64,000 nt of DNA, taken from positions 62,001-126,000 of the forward strand of contig NZ_FXAY01000002.1 of NCBI RefSeq assembly GCF_900177685.1, read 5' to 3'. Shown here in pieces: positions 62,927-64,000 of this stretch. The notes beneath the pieces were generated by a model. That model was not told the origin of the DNA. It did not search any database and was given only the letters and a program-made list of their open reading frames with translations. Source of the DNA: Agreia pratensis. Its GTDB lineage: Bacteria > Actinomycetota > Actinomycetes > Actinomycetales > Microbacteriaceae. The position numbers and the translations under genes were made by a program. How positions within the stretch are numbered: the stretch's first letter is position 1; the number at the start of each line of letters is the position of its first letter.

Positions 62927-63643
62927 CTAGTGGCGCATCTGCCGTTCGCGCGCCAGCTCCACCACGATGCCTCGCACATCGCCCGGATTGGCCGCGTCGT
63001 ACCAGAGGCGTGTCTCTTGGCCGTCGACCACGGGGTCGCTCTGCTCGATCACCATGGTCTTCTGCACCCAGCGTTGGGTCCCCTGCCGGTCGACGAAGGT
63101 GAAGGTGACGGTCGTCAGAATGCGTGGGCTCTCGCGAAAGAAGTCGTAGCCCTTGTTGCTGACGGTGGCGGCGGTGAGGGTTCCGGTGCGCATCGTGCGT
63201 TCGTCGCGTGAGCTCTGTCGCCGTCGACTGATCGCCGCGACCAGGCCGAGCACGAGAAAGAGCACCCCGAGTGCGAGAAGCGCAGCGGCGATCATCGCTG
63301 CCAGTGGGGGAGAGCCACTCGGCTGCGCGACGATGAGCAGACCGGTTCCGCCGCCGATGAACCACGCTGCGAGACCGTAGCCGATGCCGACGTCAGCTCT
63401 CTTCATTACCGTCCACGACCATCCGATCGACCCGAGGATGGTGATCATCAGCCCGACAATCGCGCCGACGATCGACTGCCACGGCGGTTCGCCCATGCCG
63501 TCGAACAGTCCGAAGCCGCCCCATCCGTAGCCGAGACCGAAGCCGCCGCCCAGCAGAACGATGAGCAGAAAGATGACCCGGCCGAGGCTGGGGCGTCGCG
63601 GCGTGCGTTGAATTCGGGCGAGTGAAGGATCGACGGTGCTCAT
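62927..63643 (-). CDS. DUF3592-type membrane protein
   Basis: A 238-residue protein with about four membrane segments (around residues 23-45, 58-75, 88-103 and 112-134), and a cytoplasmic C-terminal beta domain (VTFTFVDRQGTQRWVQKTM, LWYDAANPGDVRG). This split is the DUF3592 pattern. The start ATG at 63643 is chosen; the upstream in-frame extension lacks a ribosome site. Function unknown. It borders a partial palindromic repeat. Confidence 0.7.
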   Translation of the reverse strand: MSTVDPSLARIQRTPRRPSLGRVIFLLIVLLGGGFGLGYGWGGFGLFDGMGEPPWQSIVGAIVGLMITILGSIGWSWTVMKRADVGIGYGLAAWFIGGGTGLLIVAQPSGSPPLAAMIAAALLALGVLFLVLGLVAAISRRRQSSRDERTMRTGTLTAATVSNKGYDFFRESPRILTTVTFTFVDRQGTQRWVQKTMVIEQSDPVVDGQETRLWYDAANPGDVRGIVVELARERQMRH

Positions 63644-63921
63644 GGGGCCTCCTGCTGCCACATTATCGCGCTGCAATTCAGGATCAATCGTGGTCTGAGT
63701 GCCTTTTCGCGCTCGGTGCCCCGGTCGAGCCTGAGTTGGAGCGCAGGCCTACGCCGAGGTGTGCAGGTAGACCCGACGGGGTGGCTGTTTACCAACCTGA
63801 AAGTCCGGCGTGATGCGCCAACCTCACGGTGCCAATTTTAGTTAGACGATCGTATGATCAACCGTCGCGCCACCGGGGCGCTTCTCGCGACCCTCGTGCG
63901 AGGGTAAAGAAGGAGATCAAC

Positions 63922-64000
63922 GTGAACAGTTCCATCAAACGTTCGGGGGTAGCCGCGGTGCTGCTTCTCGCTGCCTCTATGGCGGTGGTTCCCGCGGCCG
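63922..64000 (+). CDS. Secreted protein, 5' end only
   Basis: The first 26 codons (GTG start, AGAAGGAG upstream) encode MNSSIKRSGVAAVLLLAASM and AVVPAA, a Sec signal peptide. The rest is off the window, so its function cannot be told. Confidence 0.7.
   Translation, partial: MNSSIKRSGVAAVLLLAASMAVVPAA

Overview
The window is very GC-rich (a high-GC actinobacterium). It carries many copies of the roughly 95-105 bp palindromic repeat (ends close to CGCTGATCGAGTAG / CTACTCGACCAGCG) that litters genomes of the family Microbacteriaceae, so a member of that family is the most likely source. This is inferred from sequence style; no rRNA or tRNA gene is present to test it. No CRISPR array, integrase or transposase gene was seen.

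Region 1 (1-12 kb): the 3' part of a GT1 glycosyltransferase, a regulator/membrane-protein pair with its own operator repeat, and then a tightly coupled minus-strand nitrogen operon: permease - two DUF1989 proteins - biotin-dependent carboxylase - allophanate hydrolase - AmtR-like TetR regulator. The gene set matches the guanidine route (guanidine carboxylase, carboxyguanidine deiminase, allophanate hydrolase) rather than plain urea amidolyase. Its promoter region holds a GlnR-like box and an 18-bp palindrome that suits the AmtR-like protein.

Region 2 (12-22.5 kb): mixed housekeeping and accessory genes. These are a methyltransferase, an Imm5-like immunity protein, a wHTH regulator with a TGTAAT palindrome, a divergent SDR/TetR pair, an ABC-F ribosome-protection-type ATPase with a possible leader peptide, and an HxlR regulator next to an unusual luciferase-like/FAD-oxidase fusion.

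Region 3 (22.5-36.4 kb): a carbohydrate locus. It contains a DUF5107-TPR protein, an AraC regulator, a sugar ABC importer without its own ATPase, a GH35 beta-galactosidase, a secreted GH43-like modular enzyme with two carbohydrate-binding modules, and an aldo/keto reductase. Beta-galactan (for example arabinogalactan) use is a reasonable inference.

Region 4 (36.4-49.9 kb): secreted and surface proteins. These are a sedolisin (S53) lipoprotein peptidase coupled to a sortase-anchored surface protein behind a Zur-like palindrome, a TAT-exported phospholipase C, a YefM/YoeB toxin-antitoxin pair, a DUF4352-type lipid-anchored or membrane protein, and a beta-propeller lipoprotein. The end of this region is a graveyard: a duplicated gene 3' end, an SDR/TetR pair with its centre deleted, a frameshifted small membrane-protein copy and a frameshifted phosphoribosyltransferase.

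Region 5 (50-61 kb): a lower-GC, probably acquired defence island on the minus strand. One operon encodes a methylase split over two genes plus a helicase with a GIY-YIG-like front end. A second encodes a DUF262-DUF1524-RAMA protein, a DUF4839 protein and an HNH nuclease. A decayed stand-alone copy of the RAMA domain lies between them, and the operons flank a core-type Rv2175c-like gene.

Region 6 (61-64 kb): a lipoprotein, a DUF3592-type membrane protein and the start of a secreted protein cut by the window end.

Three families of non-coding palindromes are spread over the window: 65 bp (three copies), 62 bp (two copies) and about 100 bp (seven sites).
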